Source: Oscillospiraceae bacterium
GTDB lineage: Bacteria; Bacillota; Clostridia; Oscillospirales; CAG-272
DNA: 7,417 nt
NCBI GenBank assembly: GCA_015065045.1
Contig: SVRB01000066.1
Span: 1-7,417, forward strand
Direction: 5' to 3'
This document shows, one piece after another, positions 1 through 5,394 of this stretch (the first letter of the stretch is position 1; each line of letters opens with the position of its first letter). The translations under genes were made by a program, and so were the position numbers. The notes below the pieces were generated by a model. The model had not been told where the DNA came from. It ran no database searches and was given only the letters and a program-made list of their open reading frames with translations.

Positions 1-18
1 GAACAGCAACGCGCCGTC

Positions 19-55
19 GCTTCGCTCCCTCGTCAGATGGAGCTAAAAATTAGAT
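19..55. repeat. Short intergenic repeat, copy 1
   Basis: This stretch shares with 199-248 the block GCTTCGC followed by TCCCTCGTCAGATGGAG (26-42 here, 217-233 in the other copy), and both copies run on into TAAA and TTAGAT. Copy 1 lacks about 10 bases that lie between the two blocks in copy 2, so it looks like a shortened or decayed member. No coding frame uses it. Confidence 0.6.
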
Positions 56-66
56 TTACACAAAAC

Positions 67-90
67 GGGCGACCAATGGTCGCCCCTACA
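67..90. repeat. GC-rich hairpin with CCCTACA tail, copy A
   Basis: GGGCGACCA (67-75) and TGGTCGCCC (77-85) are perfect inverted arms around a single central base, followed by a CCCTACA tail (84-90). Such a hairpin could form on either strand. It is one of three hairpin units here that end in the same tail. A decayed miniature mobile element or a REP-like dispersed repeat would both fit. Confidence 0.6.
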
Positions 91-110
91 ATTAGATAAT
101 ATTACATCAT

Positions 111-138
111 TGTAGGGGGCGACGTCCCCGACGCCCCC
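111..138. repeat. GC-rich hairpin with CCCTACA tail, copy B (inverted)
   Basis: GGGGGCG (115-121) pairs with CGCCCCC (132-138) across a 10-base loop. The unit begins with TGTAGGG, the reverse complement of the CCCTACA tail of copies A and C, so it lies in the opposite orientation. The tails of A and B also pair with each other (CCCCTACA 83-90 with TGTAGGGG 111-118), so the A-B block could fold as one larger structure. Confidence 0.6.
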
Positions 139-186
139 GCGTAAACATAAGACATAAACTAATTATAAATTCTTTTATGTATCTCT

Positions 187-240
187 CCCTCCGTCTTTTG
201 CTTCGCAAAATCCACCTCCCTCGTCAGATGGAGGTAAAGA
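187..240. repeat. Short intergenic repeat, copy 2, with two small hairpins
   Basis: This is the longer version of the repeat at 19-55. It contains a small hairpin, TTTTGC (196-201) with GCAAAA (205-210) around a TTC loop, and then ACCTCC (214-219) pairing with GGAGGT (230-235) around the shared CTCGTCAGAT core. It is non-coding. The paired design resembles dispersed intergenic repeats of clostridial genomes, but that family assignment is from memory and not tested. Confidence 0.55.
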
Positions 241-260
241 TGTTAGATTCTTAGCAAATC

Positions 261-287
261 GGACAGTCGAGGACGCCTGTCCCTACA
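261..287. repeat. GC-rich hairpin with CCCTACA tail, copy C
   Basis: GGACAG (261-266) and CTGTCC (277-282) form inverted arms around a 10-base loop, and the right arm runs into CCCTACA (281-287). The orientation matches copy A. The three stems differ in sequence while the tail is conserved. The rest of 1-300 shows no gene, tRNA or riboswitch that I can recognise. Confidence 0.55.
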
Positions 288-343
288 AATAATTGATTAT
301 ATCATTTTTATTCAAGTTATAACAGTAATTCTAATTGCAATAA

Positions 344-372
344 TTGCGATTTTAGTTTTTCTGTGGTATAAT
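344..372 (+). promoter_or_regulatory. Sigma-A type promoter for the PH-like membrane protein gene
   Basis: The -35 box TTGCGA (344-349) and a perfect -10 box TATAAT (367-372) are 17 bases apart, and a TGG just before the -10 gives an extended -10. Transcription would start near 379, leaving a very short leader that still includes GGAGG (382-386), 7 bases before the ATG at 394. No operator-like repeat is evident. Confidence 0.75.
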
Positions 373-393
373 GTAGAAAACGGAGGTGTAACG

Positions 394-897
394 ATGAGGT
401 TAGTGTACAGATATATTATGAAATACGTGGCTTTTACTGTTGTGCCTATGCTTTTGTTTGTAGGCGCTACAGCCTATGCGTTTATATTTGCGGGAAGCAT
501 TAATAACTCTTTGGTTGAACTGACGTTTTCAATAGTTATTTCCTCGGTTGTTTTTGTGTGCTTTTTGTTATATTATGGATATAACATACTTAGATTTTTG
601 AGCATGATTAAAAGGCAAAATAAGAAATACAAAGTTTCATTTGATGATAAAAACGCAACAAATATAGGTAGTATATTCTCAACGCGGGTAATATGCTCGG
701 ATAATTGGTTGATTTGTCCCGGAAAAATAGCGATTTATTACAAAGAGCTCAAGTCCGCATCTATGGGTGAATGCTATTATAGTAGAGGTGGTGCTGTATA
801 TCCTGTAAAAATCAAAATATTATCGGGTAAAACGTATAATATAAAGTTTAAAAGCGAAGCAGATGCCCGTTTTTTAAGAAAATGGGCAAGAAAATGA
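394..897 (+). CDS. Small membrane protein with PH-like C-terminal region
   Basis: The protein has 167 residues. Two hydrophobic helices are visible (about 10-33 and 40-66), joined by a short loop, then a basic stretch (KRQNKK, about 73-78). A roughly 90-residue soluble part follows, rich in beta-strand pattern and closing with an amphipathic helix that ends FLRKWARK. Two helices plus a small strand-rich domain with a terminal helix is the plan of bacterial PH-like (YcxB-type) membrane proteins, so I infer that fold; no diagnostic motif proves it. The function is unknown, and the soluble part is probably cytoplasmic by the positive-inside rule. GGAGG at 382-386 sits 7 bases before this ATG, favouring it over the Met at residue 9. 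It has its own promoter and appears monocistronic, since a separate promoter precedes the next gene. Confidence 0.8.
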   Translation: MRLVYRYIMKYVAFTVVPMLLFVGATAYAFIFAGSINNSLVELTFSIVISSVVFVCFLLYYGYNILRFLSMIKRQNKKYKVSFDDKNATNIGSIFSTRVICSDNWLICPGKIAIYYKELKSASMGECYYSRGGAVYPVKIKILSGKTYNIKFKSEADARFLRKWARK

Positions 898-941
898 TTT
901 TAAATATTGAAATTTTTATAATAATATCGAATTTATAAATC

Positions 942-963
942 AAAACATACCGGTCTGTTTTTT
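942..963 (+). terminator. Weak possible terminator after the PH-like protein gene
   Basis: AAAACA (942-947) can pair with TGTTTT (956-961) around an eight-base loop, and the right arm ends in a run of T. The stem is short and AT-rich, so it would be a weak terminator at best. It lies between the end of the upstream gene and the next promoter, where a terminator would be expected. Confidence 0.3.
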
Positions 964-965
964 AA

Positions 966-994
966 TTGACTTATTTTTTGATTTATGTTAAAAT
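966..994 (+). promoter_or_regulatory. Sigma-A type promoter for the glycosyltransferase gene
   Basis: TTGACT (966-971) and TAAAAT (989-994) are exactly 17 bases apart, with TGT directly before the -10 (extended -10). Transcription would begin near 1001, giving a leader of about 30 bases with AGAGG (1022-1026) before the ATG at 1032. The TTG at 966 that could open a longer reading frame is the -35 box itself, which rules it out as a start. Confidence 0.75.
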
Positions 995-1031
995 TATCAG
1001 CGAAGAATATAAATATATCAAAGAGGTTTAT

Positions 1032-2228
1032 ATGGGCGAATCAAGTATATTTAAGTGGGAAAAGAAATTTCTGAAATTTATTGAGAAAAATTTATATTGG
1101 GTTATAACAGCAGTTGTATTTGTTTTAGGCTTTTTGATCAGAATTCCCCCAATGGAATACGTAAGCGGTGACTTTTATCACTATCTTTCTCCTTGGTTTG
1201 ATGAAATCAAGGAAAGCGGTCTTAGTCATCAGGTAGGTAACTATAATCTTGTTTATCAGTTTCTTATATATATTATGACAAAGCTGCCTTTAAAGGCTAT
1301 TTATTCATATAAGATATTATCGTGCATATTTGACTTTTTACTTGCGATCATAGCAGGTAGGGTAGTTTATCATTTGCTTGATAAAGACAGACGTGCTTGG
1401 GGCTCGCTTATCGCAACAGCTGTTATTTTGTTGTCTCCCGTAGTTATCTTGAATTCAGCAGTATGGGCGCAGTGCGATTCTATCTTCGTGTTCTTTGCTG
1501 TATGCGCTTTGTTTGCATTGTTAAAGGAAAAGTACGTATTATCTATGGTGATGTTAGGCGTATCCTTTGCTTTTAAGCTTCAGGCAGTATTCTTGTTCCC
1601 GATTTTTCTTTTAGTTTACTTTATTCGTAAGCGTTTTACCATTTTTAACTTTATTTGGGTTCCTTTGTCTGTTGTTGCTTGTGGATTGCCTACAGTGTTT
1701 TACGGAAGAAATCCGCTTGAAACTATTACAATATACACAGAGCAGACCGAGGTTTATCCATATATGTCGTTGAATTCCGCATCATTCTGGCAGTTGGTAT
1801 TAAAGCCTATGGACGTTGGACACTATGAGGCAATGAAAACGGTTGCGATTTACTTAACTTTTGCCATTCTTCTCGGTATTATGGTATACTGGATTATGAA
1901 CCGTTTTTCTACAGATGGAAAGAATCTTATAATAATGGCATTCATATTGACTTACGTATGTTTTCTGTTCTTGCCGGCGATGCACGAAAGATATTCTTAC
2001 GTATATGAAATACTTGCTATATGTATTGCTGTTATTTATCCGAAGACGATTCCTCTTTGTTGCGGATTACATATCGTGGCGTTGTTGTCTTACGCATCGT
2101 TCTTGTTCGGCACTGTTCCGATAAGCTTCCCTTGGTTAGCAATTATAAATATTATAATATTTGTTCTTTATTTCTACGTGTTGAACGTATATATGAAAAA
2201 CACGACAGAAAACACGAAAAAAGCATAA
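1032..2228 (+). CDS. GT-C family membrane glycosyltransferase (Gpi18/DUF2029-like)
   Basis: The protein has 398 residues, is very hydrophobic and has roughly ten membrane segments, the size usual for bacterial GT-C enzymes. These use polyprenyl-phosphate sugars to glycosylate a substrate on the outer face of the membrane. Visible marks are an acidic first outer loop with SGD (Asp47), the block WAQCD (145-149) with FKLQ (181-184) soon after, and MHERY (317-321). This set is typical of the Gpi18-like mannosyltransferase group. Sugar and acceptor cannot be read from sequence. The frame is open back to a TTG at 966, but that codon is the -35 box of the promoter; the ATG at 1032 has AGAGG five bases upstream and a usual short basic N-terminus. 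It appears to be a single-gene transcript ending at the terminator at 2240-2292. It points toward, and is not co-transcribed with, the surface-protein operon, so glycosylation of those proteins is only a possibility. Confidence 0.8.
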   Translation: MGESSIFKWEKKFLKFIEKNLYWVITAVVFVLGFLIRIPPMEYVSGDFYHYLSPWFDEIKESGLSHQVGNYNLVYQFLIYIMTKLPLKAIYSYKILSCIFDFLLAIIAGRVVYHLLDKDRRAWGSLIATAVILLSPVVILNSAVWAQCDSIFVFFAVCALFALLKEKYVLSMVMLGVSFAFKLQAVFLFPIFLLVYFIRKRFTIFNFIWVPLSVVACGLPTVFYGRNPLETITIYTEQTEVYPYMSLNSASFWQLVLKPMDVGHYEAMKTVAIYLTFAILLGIMVYWIMNRFSTDGKNLIIMAFILTYVCFLFLPAMHERYSYVYEILAICIAVIYPKTIPLCCGLHIVALLSYASFLFGTVPISFPWLAIINIIIFVLYFYVLNVYMKNTTENTKKA

Positions 2229-2239
2229 ATAATAAAATA

Positions 2240-2292
2240 AAAAACTCCTTCAGTTTGTTTGACGTTTTTAAACGTAAGCTGAAGGAGTTTTT
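2240..2292. terminator. Bidirectional Rho-independent terminator
   Basis: AAAAACTCCTTCAG (2240-2253) and CTGAAGGAGTTTTT (2279-2292) are perfect 14-base inverted arms. The loop contains a further small ACGTT/AACGT hairpin (2262-2275). T-runs follow the stem on both strands (TTTTTGTTATT on plus, TTTTTTATTTTATT on minus). It sits 11 bases after the glycosyltransferase stop and 9 bases after the stop of the convergent minus-strand gene, so it ends both transcripts. Confidence 0.9.
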
Positions 2293-2301
2293 GTTATTAT
2301 A

Positions 2302-3330
2302 TCATATTTTATCATCGGTTGGCGCTGATGTAGTATCTTCAGGTTCTGACGTTGACGTATCGGGAGTGCCTGTGGTTTCAGGCGCTTCTGTAGTAACGCT
2401 GTCTTCCATTGTAGATTCGGGTGTAGTTGTTTCCGAATCGGGAACGGTCGTTGTATCTTCAGGCTCCGACGTTGATGTGTCGGGAGAGCCCGTGGTTTCA
2501 GGCGCTTCTGTAGTAACGCTGTCTTCCGTTGTAGACTCGGGTGTAGTTGTTTCCGGATCGGGAACGGTCGTTGTATCTTCAGGCTCCGACGTTGATGTGT
2601 CGGGAGAGCCCGTGGTTTCAGGAGTTTCTGTAGTAATGCTATCTTCCGTTGTGGATTCGGGTGTAGTTGTTTCCGAGTCGGGCACAGTTGTTGTATCTTC
2701 AGGCTTTTTATCATCGGACGTTGAAGGTGGGTTGATAGTTGGTTGAGCAATCGTAACCGTTACGTTTTCGTTGTTAAGAATATATAACTCGTTGTTTTCG
2801 TTATTTGTAATATATCCTTCGTAATATGACGACGTTCCCCAGTTTAATAAAAAGCTTACTTTTTTTGCGGAGGAGGCGTCAATAGCTAACGTAAAAATAA
2901 TCTTATTGTTTTCAGGATCATTGTTTGATCCGATTTGCGCGGTGTGATACTTTTCTTTGCACCCATCAACTGTAATAATGCAAAAACCGGTATTTGCGGT
3001 GCAGTTTTCGGTTTTTTCGATTGTTATTGTGTATTCGGTGTTGGGTTGCAATGTTGCTGTGTATAGAGATAATGATTCTTTTTGTACTGTAATATCATTG
3101 TCAGCCTTTGTAACGGAAGATATTGACACGTTCGCATCAAAAACTGAAGTTTTGATCGTATTGGAATTGGAGGATACGTCGCTCGTAAAATATGCGTATG
3201 CAGTAATTGCCATTACAGCAAGGCACAGAATGATAACACAGATAGTAATTATCATACGAGTAAGTAGAACTTTATCATTTATTTTTTCGCGCTTTTGAGT
3301 GAAAAAATATTTGTTGAAAAATTCTTTCAT
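2302..3330 (-). CDS. Camelysin/TasA-like secreted protein with Thr/Ser/Glu/Pro tandem repeats
   Basis: The protein has 342 residues. After a basic cytoplasmic start (1-25), one membrane segment (26-44) leads into AYAYFTSDVSSNSNTI, the pattern of SipW-type signal peptides in TasA and camelysin (CalY). Residues 45-200 form a strand-rich ectodomain with three evenly spaced cysteines (110, 117, 124). Residues 210-329 are three 40-residue repeats full of PEDTTT, ETTTPEST and PETTG, then a partial fourth copy ending at TDDKI. No LPXTG-like motif or second membrane helix follows. If the signal is cut after YA the protein is released or built into a fibre; if not, it is held by its N-terminus. The Thr-rich part looks like a stalk or an O-glycosylation region (inference). 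The start is supported by AAAGGAGG (3340-3347) 9 bases upstream. It is the last gene of the operon, 39 bases after the previous one. Camelysins were first described as metalloproteases (M73), but no zinc motif is visible here, so a structural role is likelier. Confidence 0.8.
   Translation of the reverse strand: MKEFFNKYFFTQKREKINDKVLLTRMIITICVIILCLAVMAITAYAYFTSDVSSNSNTIKTSVFDANVSISSVTKADNDITVQKESLSLYTATLQPNTEYTITIEKTENCTANTGFCIITVDGCKEKYHTAQIGSNNDPENNKIIFTLAIDASSAKKVSFLLNWGTSSYYEGYITNNENNELYILNNENVTVTIAQPTINPPSTSDDKKPEDTTTVPDSETTTPESTTEDSITTETPETTGSPDTSTSEPEDTTTVPDPETTTPESTTEDSVTTEAPETTGSPDTSTSEPEDTTTVPDSETTTPESTMEDSVTTEAPETTGTPDTSTSEPEDTTSAPTDDKI
2344..2703 (-). repeat. Three tandem 120-bp coding repeats
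   Basis: Three in-frame copies of exactly 120 bp encode the 40-residue units (2703-2584, 2583-2464, 2463-2344), with a truncated fourth copy running to the stop at 2302. Adjacent copies differ at about 9 to 11 of 120 bases by direct alignment, and most differences are silent: neighbouring units differ at only three residues. The period is a multiple of three, so gain or loss of a unit would change stalk length without breaking the frame. Confidence 0.9.
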
Positions 3331-3369
3331 GCGATTTTTCCTCCTTTCGTTTTTTATAGGAATATAAAA

Positions 3370-4020
3370 TTAGTTAGTCTTTTGTGTAGCGCTTACAATT
3401 ATACCGAGTTCTACTTTTGGAACGATATCGCCTCTATAGTTGGCTTCATTATATACCTCCTCGGGCATACGAACGATAAGCGCTATATATATTGTATTGT
3501 TTGCGCCAAGCTCGGCAACGTCTGTTGAATAGTTATTGAGCTTCATATCGGCATATGCTTTTGCATTATCTCTGTTAGAAACCAAACTGTCAAGCTCTTG
3601 TTCTGTTTCTGCTGTAACAATACCAAATCTTAGGTATTCTTGAAGGTTAAACTCTTGGCCAAATACGTTTTTTGCAAGTGTGTAGTTAGTAACGTTTACT
3701 GCTGTGTGAAAATCAAATGGAACAGAGCCTTTATTTTCGATTTTCAAGTATACCACTTGAATGTATCCGGGCTCATATAGTGCGTTTTTATCAAAGATTT
3801 TCGTCTGAGCGTCTATTGCTTCATAGCTTCCGTTATCAAGACGGTATGATGCTTCTAAATCAAAATCAGCAAAATGAAAAATATTATTAACGGTGGGAGA
3901 CGTGTCTTTAAACCAAGCCAATGATGCGCCGGTTCCTAAAATTGTCCAAGCAATCAGCAAGCATAAGCTGAGGACTAAAGCGAATTTTTTATATGTTTTT
4001 TTCTTATGCAATTTTAACAC
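3370..4020 (-). CDS. TasA-like secreted protein with SipW-type signal
   Basis: The protein has 216 residues. A very basic start (HKKKTYKK) and one hydrophobic segment (13-35) end in ASLAWF, followed by KDTSPTVNNIFHFADFDL. The aromatic pair right after the predicted cut (A35) and the downstream Asn and Asp-Phe positions match TasA/CalY-type precursors. The mature part has a TasA-like sandwich pattern: EPGY then a strand LKIENKGSVPFDF. It contains no cysteine after the signal. Likely role: an exported subunit of an extracellular fibre or matrix (inference from family). There is no wall-anchor signal. The start is GTG: no ATG lies near, and AAAGGAGG (4027-4034) is placed 6 bases before it. It follows the PPQTG protein gene by 30 bases with no promoter or terminator between, so the two are co-transcribed. 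It is divergent from the other TasA-like proteins here and not a recent duplicate. Confidence 0.78.
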   Translation of the reverse strand: MLKLHKKKTYKKFALVLSLCLLIAWTILGTGASLAWFKDTSPTVNNIFHFADFDLEASYRLDNGSYEAIDAQTKIFDKNALYEPGYIQVVYLKIENKGSVPFDFHTAVNVTNYTLAKNVFGQEFNLQEYLRFGIVTAETEQELDSLVSNRDNAKAYADMKLNNYSTDVAELGANNTIYIALIVRMPEEVYNEANYRGDIVPKVELGIIVSATQKTN

Positions 4021-4026
4021 GCTTAT

Positions 4027-4034
4027 CCTCCTTT
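4027..4034 (-). promoter_or_regulatory. Ribosome binding site that fixes a GTG start
   Basis: The minus-strand sequence AAAGGAGG lies 6 bases before the GTG at 4020. No in-frame ATG exists in the first part of the gene, and the basic and hydrophobic signal region begins directly after the GTG, so this site decides the start. Confidence 0.8.
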
Positions 4035-4050
4035 GTTAGTCAGTTGTGTT

Positions 4051-4713
4051 TTAAGCTTGTGTATCCTTTTGTTGCTTTTTCTTATAGAATAAAAGAATCA
4101 AAATCATAGCTAAAGAGAAAGCCGATGCTGATATCCAGAAAACCATATTAAAATTATTACCGGTTTGCGGGGGCTTTGGATCAGTATCCTCAATAGGATA
4201 TTCTTCGATCATAAACTCCCAATCGATATAACCGATCTTATTTTGATAGTTGTTGTCTAATTCGACAGGGACGTTAAGGGTAACATCGATGTTTACCTCT
4301 CCGCCTGAATATAAAGTTCCGAGACAAATCCATTCGGAAAGCTGAGCTGCTTTGTCAGCTGATGAATCAAACATATACGCCATTTCGTTGTCATCGCTTT
4401 TTTTGACCTGAAGGGTGAGCTTTGATAAAAAGTCTATTGAGCTTTCATCAGCGCCGAGAGAGCGCAAGTAGATTTTTACTTTAACCTCGTTAGATGAATC
4501 ATTTTTGATGGAGATCTTTTCTGTCAAGGAATCTCCCGGCATAACGCTTTTGAATCCTGTAAACAAGTCTGTAGGCGAATAGATGCTGTTAGCTTCAAAA
4601 ATAAATTCCTTGGCGTTTCCGTCATATATAACCTTACCGCCGTCAGCATTCGCAGAAAAGCACAGAGAAACTGTAATCAAAAGAACTAATAAAAGGGAAG
4701 TGGCTTTCTTCAT
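4051..4713 (-). CDS. Sortase-anchored surface protein with PPQTG signal
   Basis: The protein has 220 residues. A classical signal peptide (basic KK, hydrophobic 7-20, cut after SANA at 23) is followed by a strand-rich domain. This includes VMPGDSLTEKISIKN, a motif of the same kind as the PGD-plus-strand pattern in the neighbouring TasA-like proteins. The C-terminus is a complete wall-sorting signal: PPQTG (181-185), a hydrophobic helix (about 190-210) and a KKK tail. PPQTG fits the (S/P)PXTG signals reported for clostridial sortase B (Clostridioides difficile) rather than standard LPXTG. The Pro-Lys stretch before it would span the wall. Likely role: the covalently attached base or adaptor for fibre subunits from the same operon (inference). 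The ATG follows directly on the TAA of the upstream gene, with AGGAGGG (4721-4727) inside that gene's last codons, so translation is probably coupled. No sortase gene is visible. Confidence 0.82.
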   Translation of the reverse strand: MKKATSLLLVLLITVSLCFSANADGGKVIYDGNAKEFIFEANSIYSPTDLFTGFKSVMPGDSLTEKISIKNDSSNEVKVKIYLRSLGADESSIDFLSKLTLQVKKSDDNEMAYMFDSSADKAAQLSEWICLGTLYSGGEVNIDVTLNVPVELDNNYQNKIGYIDWEFMIEEYPIEDTDPKPPQTGNNFNMVFWISASAFSLAMILILLFYKKKQQKDTQA

Positions 4714-5292
4714 TTACGCGCCCTCCTGTTCTTTTGGCCAACCGGATGCGGTATACGCTTTGTTATCTTCAATAGGATTGTTTTCGCTTTGTACAGCGTG
4801 TGCAACTACGGTAAGCTGAAGTGTTTTTCCGAGGTATTTATTATCAACCGCCGCTCCGACAATCTCTACGTGAGAGAATACGTTAGGAGTGGTCTCGTAT
4901 GGCTGAACAGCTTCTCTATAATAGTACCAACCGTCGTGCAAGATCCAGTTGTTCTCATCAATGTTAAGCTTGAAGCAGTCGTCTGCGGAAAGCTCTTGTG
5001 AATCAACACCGTAAACTATTTTCACACGAAGATAGAACGGGTGGTCGCAATCACTCTGTATGTTGACCTTTTTTCCTACAACGTCACCGGGGGTTATGTA
5101 TATACCTTTTTCGGTGAATTCAGCTCCGGTGTCGGTTAAATCATTGATTATAAATTGTATATTTCCGGAGGTTACAACGTTTGTTGCTTTTCCGATAGTT
5201 GAGTAATATGCTAACGTACTTTGACTCAGAAAAGTCAAAATGATGGAAACTATAGCTATCACCGATATTTTCAGCTTTATTTTGCCAAACAT
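4714..5292 (-). CDS. TasA-like secreted protein with SipW-type signal
   Basis: The protein has 192 residues from the chosen start. A short basic N-terminus and one hydrophobic segment end in STLAYYSTIGKATNVVTSGN. LAYY followed by N-x-V-x-x-G-x-I is the hallmark of TasA/CalY precursors cut by SipW-type signal peptidases. The mature domain has ITPGDVVGKKVNIQS then HPFYLRVKIVYG, the usual TasA-like sandwich pattern. Two cysteines (about 82 and 106) could form a disulphide. There is no wall anchor. Two ATGs are adjacent (5295 and 5292). AGGAGG (5298-5303) is only 2 bases from the first and 5 from the second, so I take the second; the other would add one Met. It precedes the PPQTG gene with zero spacing and follows the beta-helix gene after a hairpin-rich spacer. 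Likely a fibre or matrix subunit (inference from family). Confidence 0.8.
   Translation of the reverse strand: MFGKIKLKISVIAIVSIILTFLSQSTLAYYSTIGKATNVVTSGNIQFIINDLTDTGAEFTEKGIYITPGDVVGKKVNIQSDCDHPFYLRVKIVYGVDSQELSADDCFKLNIDENNWILHDGWYYYREAVQPYETTPNVFSHVEIVGAAVDNKYLGKTLQLTVVAHAVQSENNPIEDNKAYTASGWPKEQEGA
4721..4727 (-). promoter_or_regulatory. Ribosome binding site inside the upstream gene, coupling two genes
   Basis: AGGAGGG on the minus strand lies within the last codons of the TasA-like gene ending at 4714 and 7 bases before the ATG at 4713. The stop TAA and that ATG touch (TAAATG), so a terminating ribosome can re-start on the PPQTG gene, giving matched output of subunit and anchor. Confidence 0.7.
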
Positions 5293-5297
5293 CATAT

Positions 5298-5303
5298 CCT
5301 CCT
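5298..5303 (-). promoter_or_regulatory. Ribosome binding site choosing between two adjacent ATGs
   Basis: Minus-strand AGGAGG ends 2 bases before the ATG at 5295 and 5 bases before the ATG at 5292. The second spacing is within the working range, the first is too tight, so 5292 is the more likely start of the TasA-like gene. Confidence 0.6.
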
Positions 5304-5322
5304 TATAATTTTTTGTCTTTCA

Positions 5323-5366
5323 GCAATCAAAAGATATAAACAAAGAAGCTTATATCCTTTGATTGC
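5323..5366 (-). other. Long stem-loop in operon spacer (17-bp stem)
   Basis: GCAATCAAAAGATATAA (5323-5339) faces TTATATCCTTTGATTGC (5350-5366) around a 10-base loop. Sixteen positions pair perfectly. The seventeenth (5332/5357) is a G-U pair only in minus-strand RNA, the transcribed direction, and an A-C mismatch in plus-strand RNA. No T-run follows on the minus strand, so it is not a standard terminator. It lies 20 bases upstream of the ribosome site of the TasA-like gene. Possible roles are protection of a processed 5' end or slowing of decay from 3'. Confidence 0.7.
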
Positions 5367-5369
5367 CGC

Positions 5370-5394
5370 CTATCCCTCATTTGTTGAGGGATAG
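5370..5394 (-). other. Second stem-loop in operon spacer (10-bp stem)
   Basis: CTATCCCTCA (5370-5379) pairs perfectly with TGAGGGATAG (5385-5394) around a five-base loop. CCG/CGG at 5366-5368 and 5397-5399 can extend it with a small bulge. In the minus direction it lies 14 bases past the stop of the beta-helix gene and has no T-run after it, so strong termination is not expected. A T-run follows on the plus strand, but no plus-strand gene is seen here. Confidence 0.65.

Noticed and set aside
67..287. Possible CRISPR array
   Set aside because: The repeated units are hairpins with unequal spacing, mixed orientation and differing stem sequence; no regular repeat-spacer pattern is present.
2021..2746. 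Plus-strand open frame rich in Val/Ser/Gly repeats
   Set aside because: It is the shadow of the minus-strand 120-bp repeats. Because the period is a multiple of three and lacks stops on this frame, a long false frame results. It has no ribosome site and runs across the terminator.
2268..2750. Second minus-strand open frame through the repeats
   Set aside because: Same cause, one frame off the true gene. Its Gln/Arg/Pro/Leu-rich product has no start signal, and the correct frame has a good ribosome site, signal segment and domain.
3331..3369. Possible separate promoter for the repeat-bearing TasA-like gene (TATAAA on the minus strand)
   Set aside because: No convincing -35 box at the right distance; the 39-bp gap fits ordinary operon spacing with only a ribosome site.
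5296..5330. Possible promoter before the TasA-like gene (TTGATT, 17 bases, TATAAG on the minus strand)
   Set aside because: The -10 would abut the AGGAGG, so transcripts would start about at the ATG and lack the ribosome site. A leaderless start beside a strong ribosome site is unlikely.
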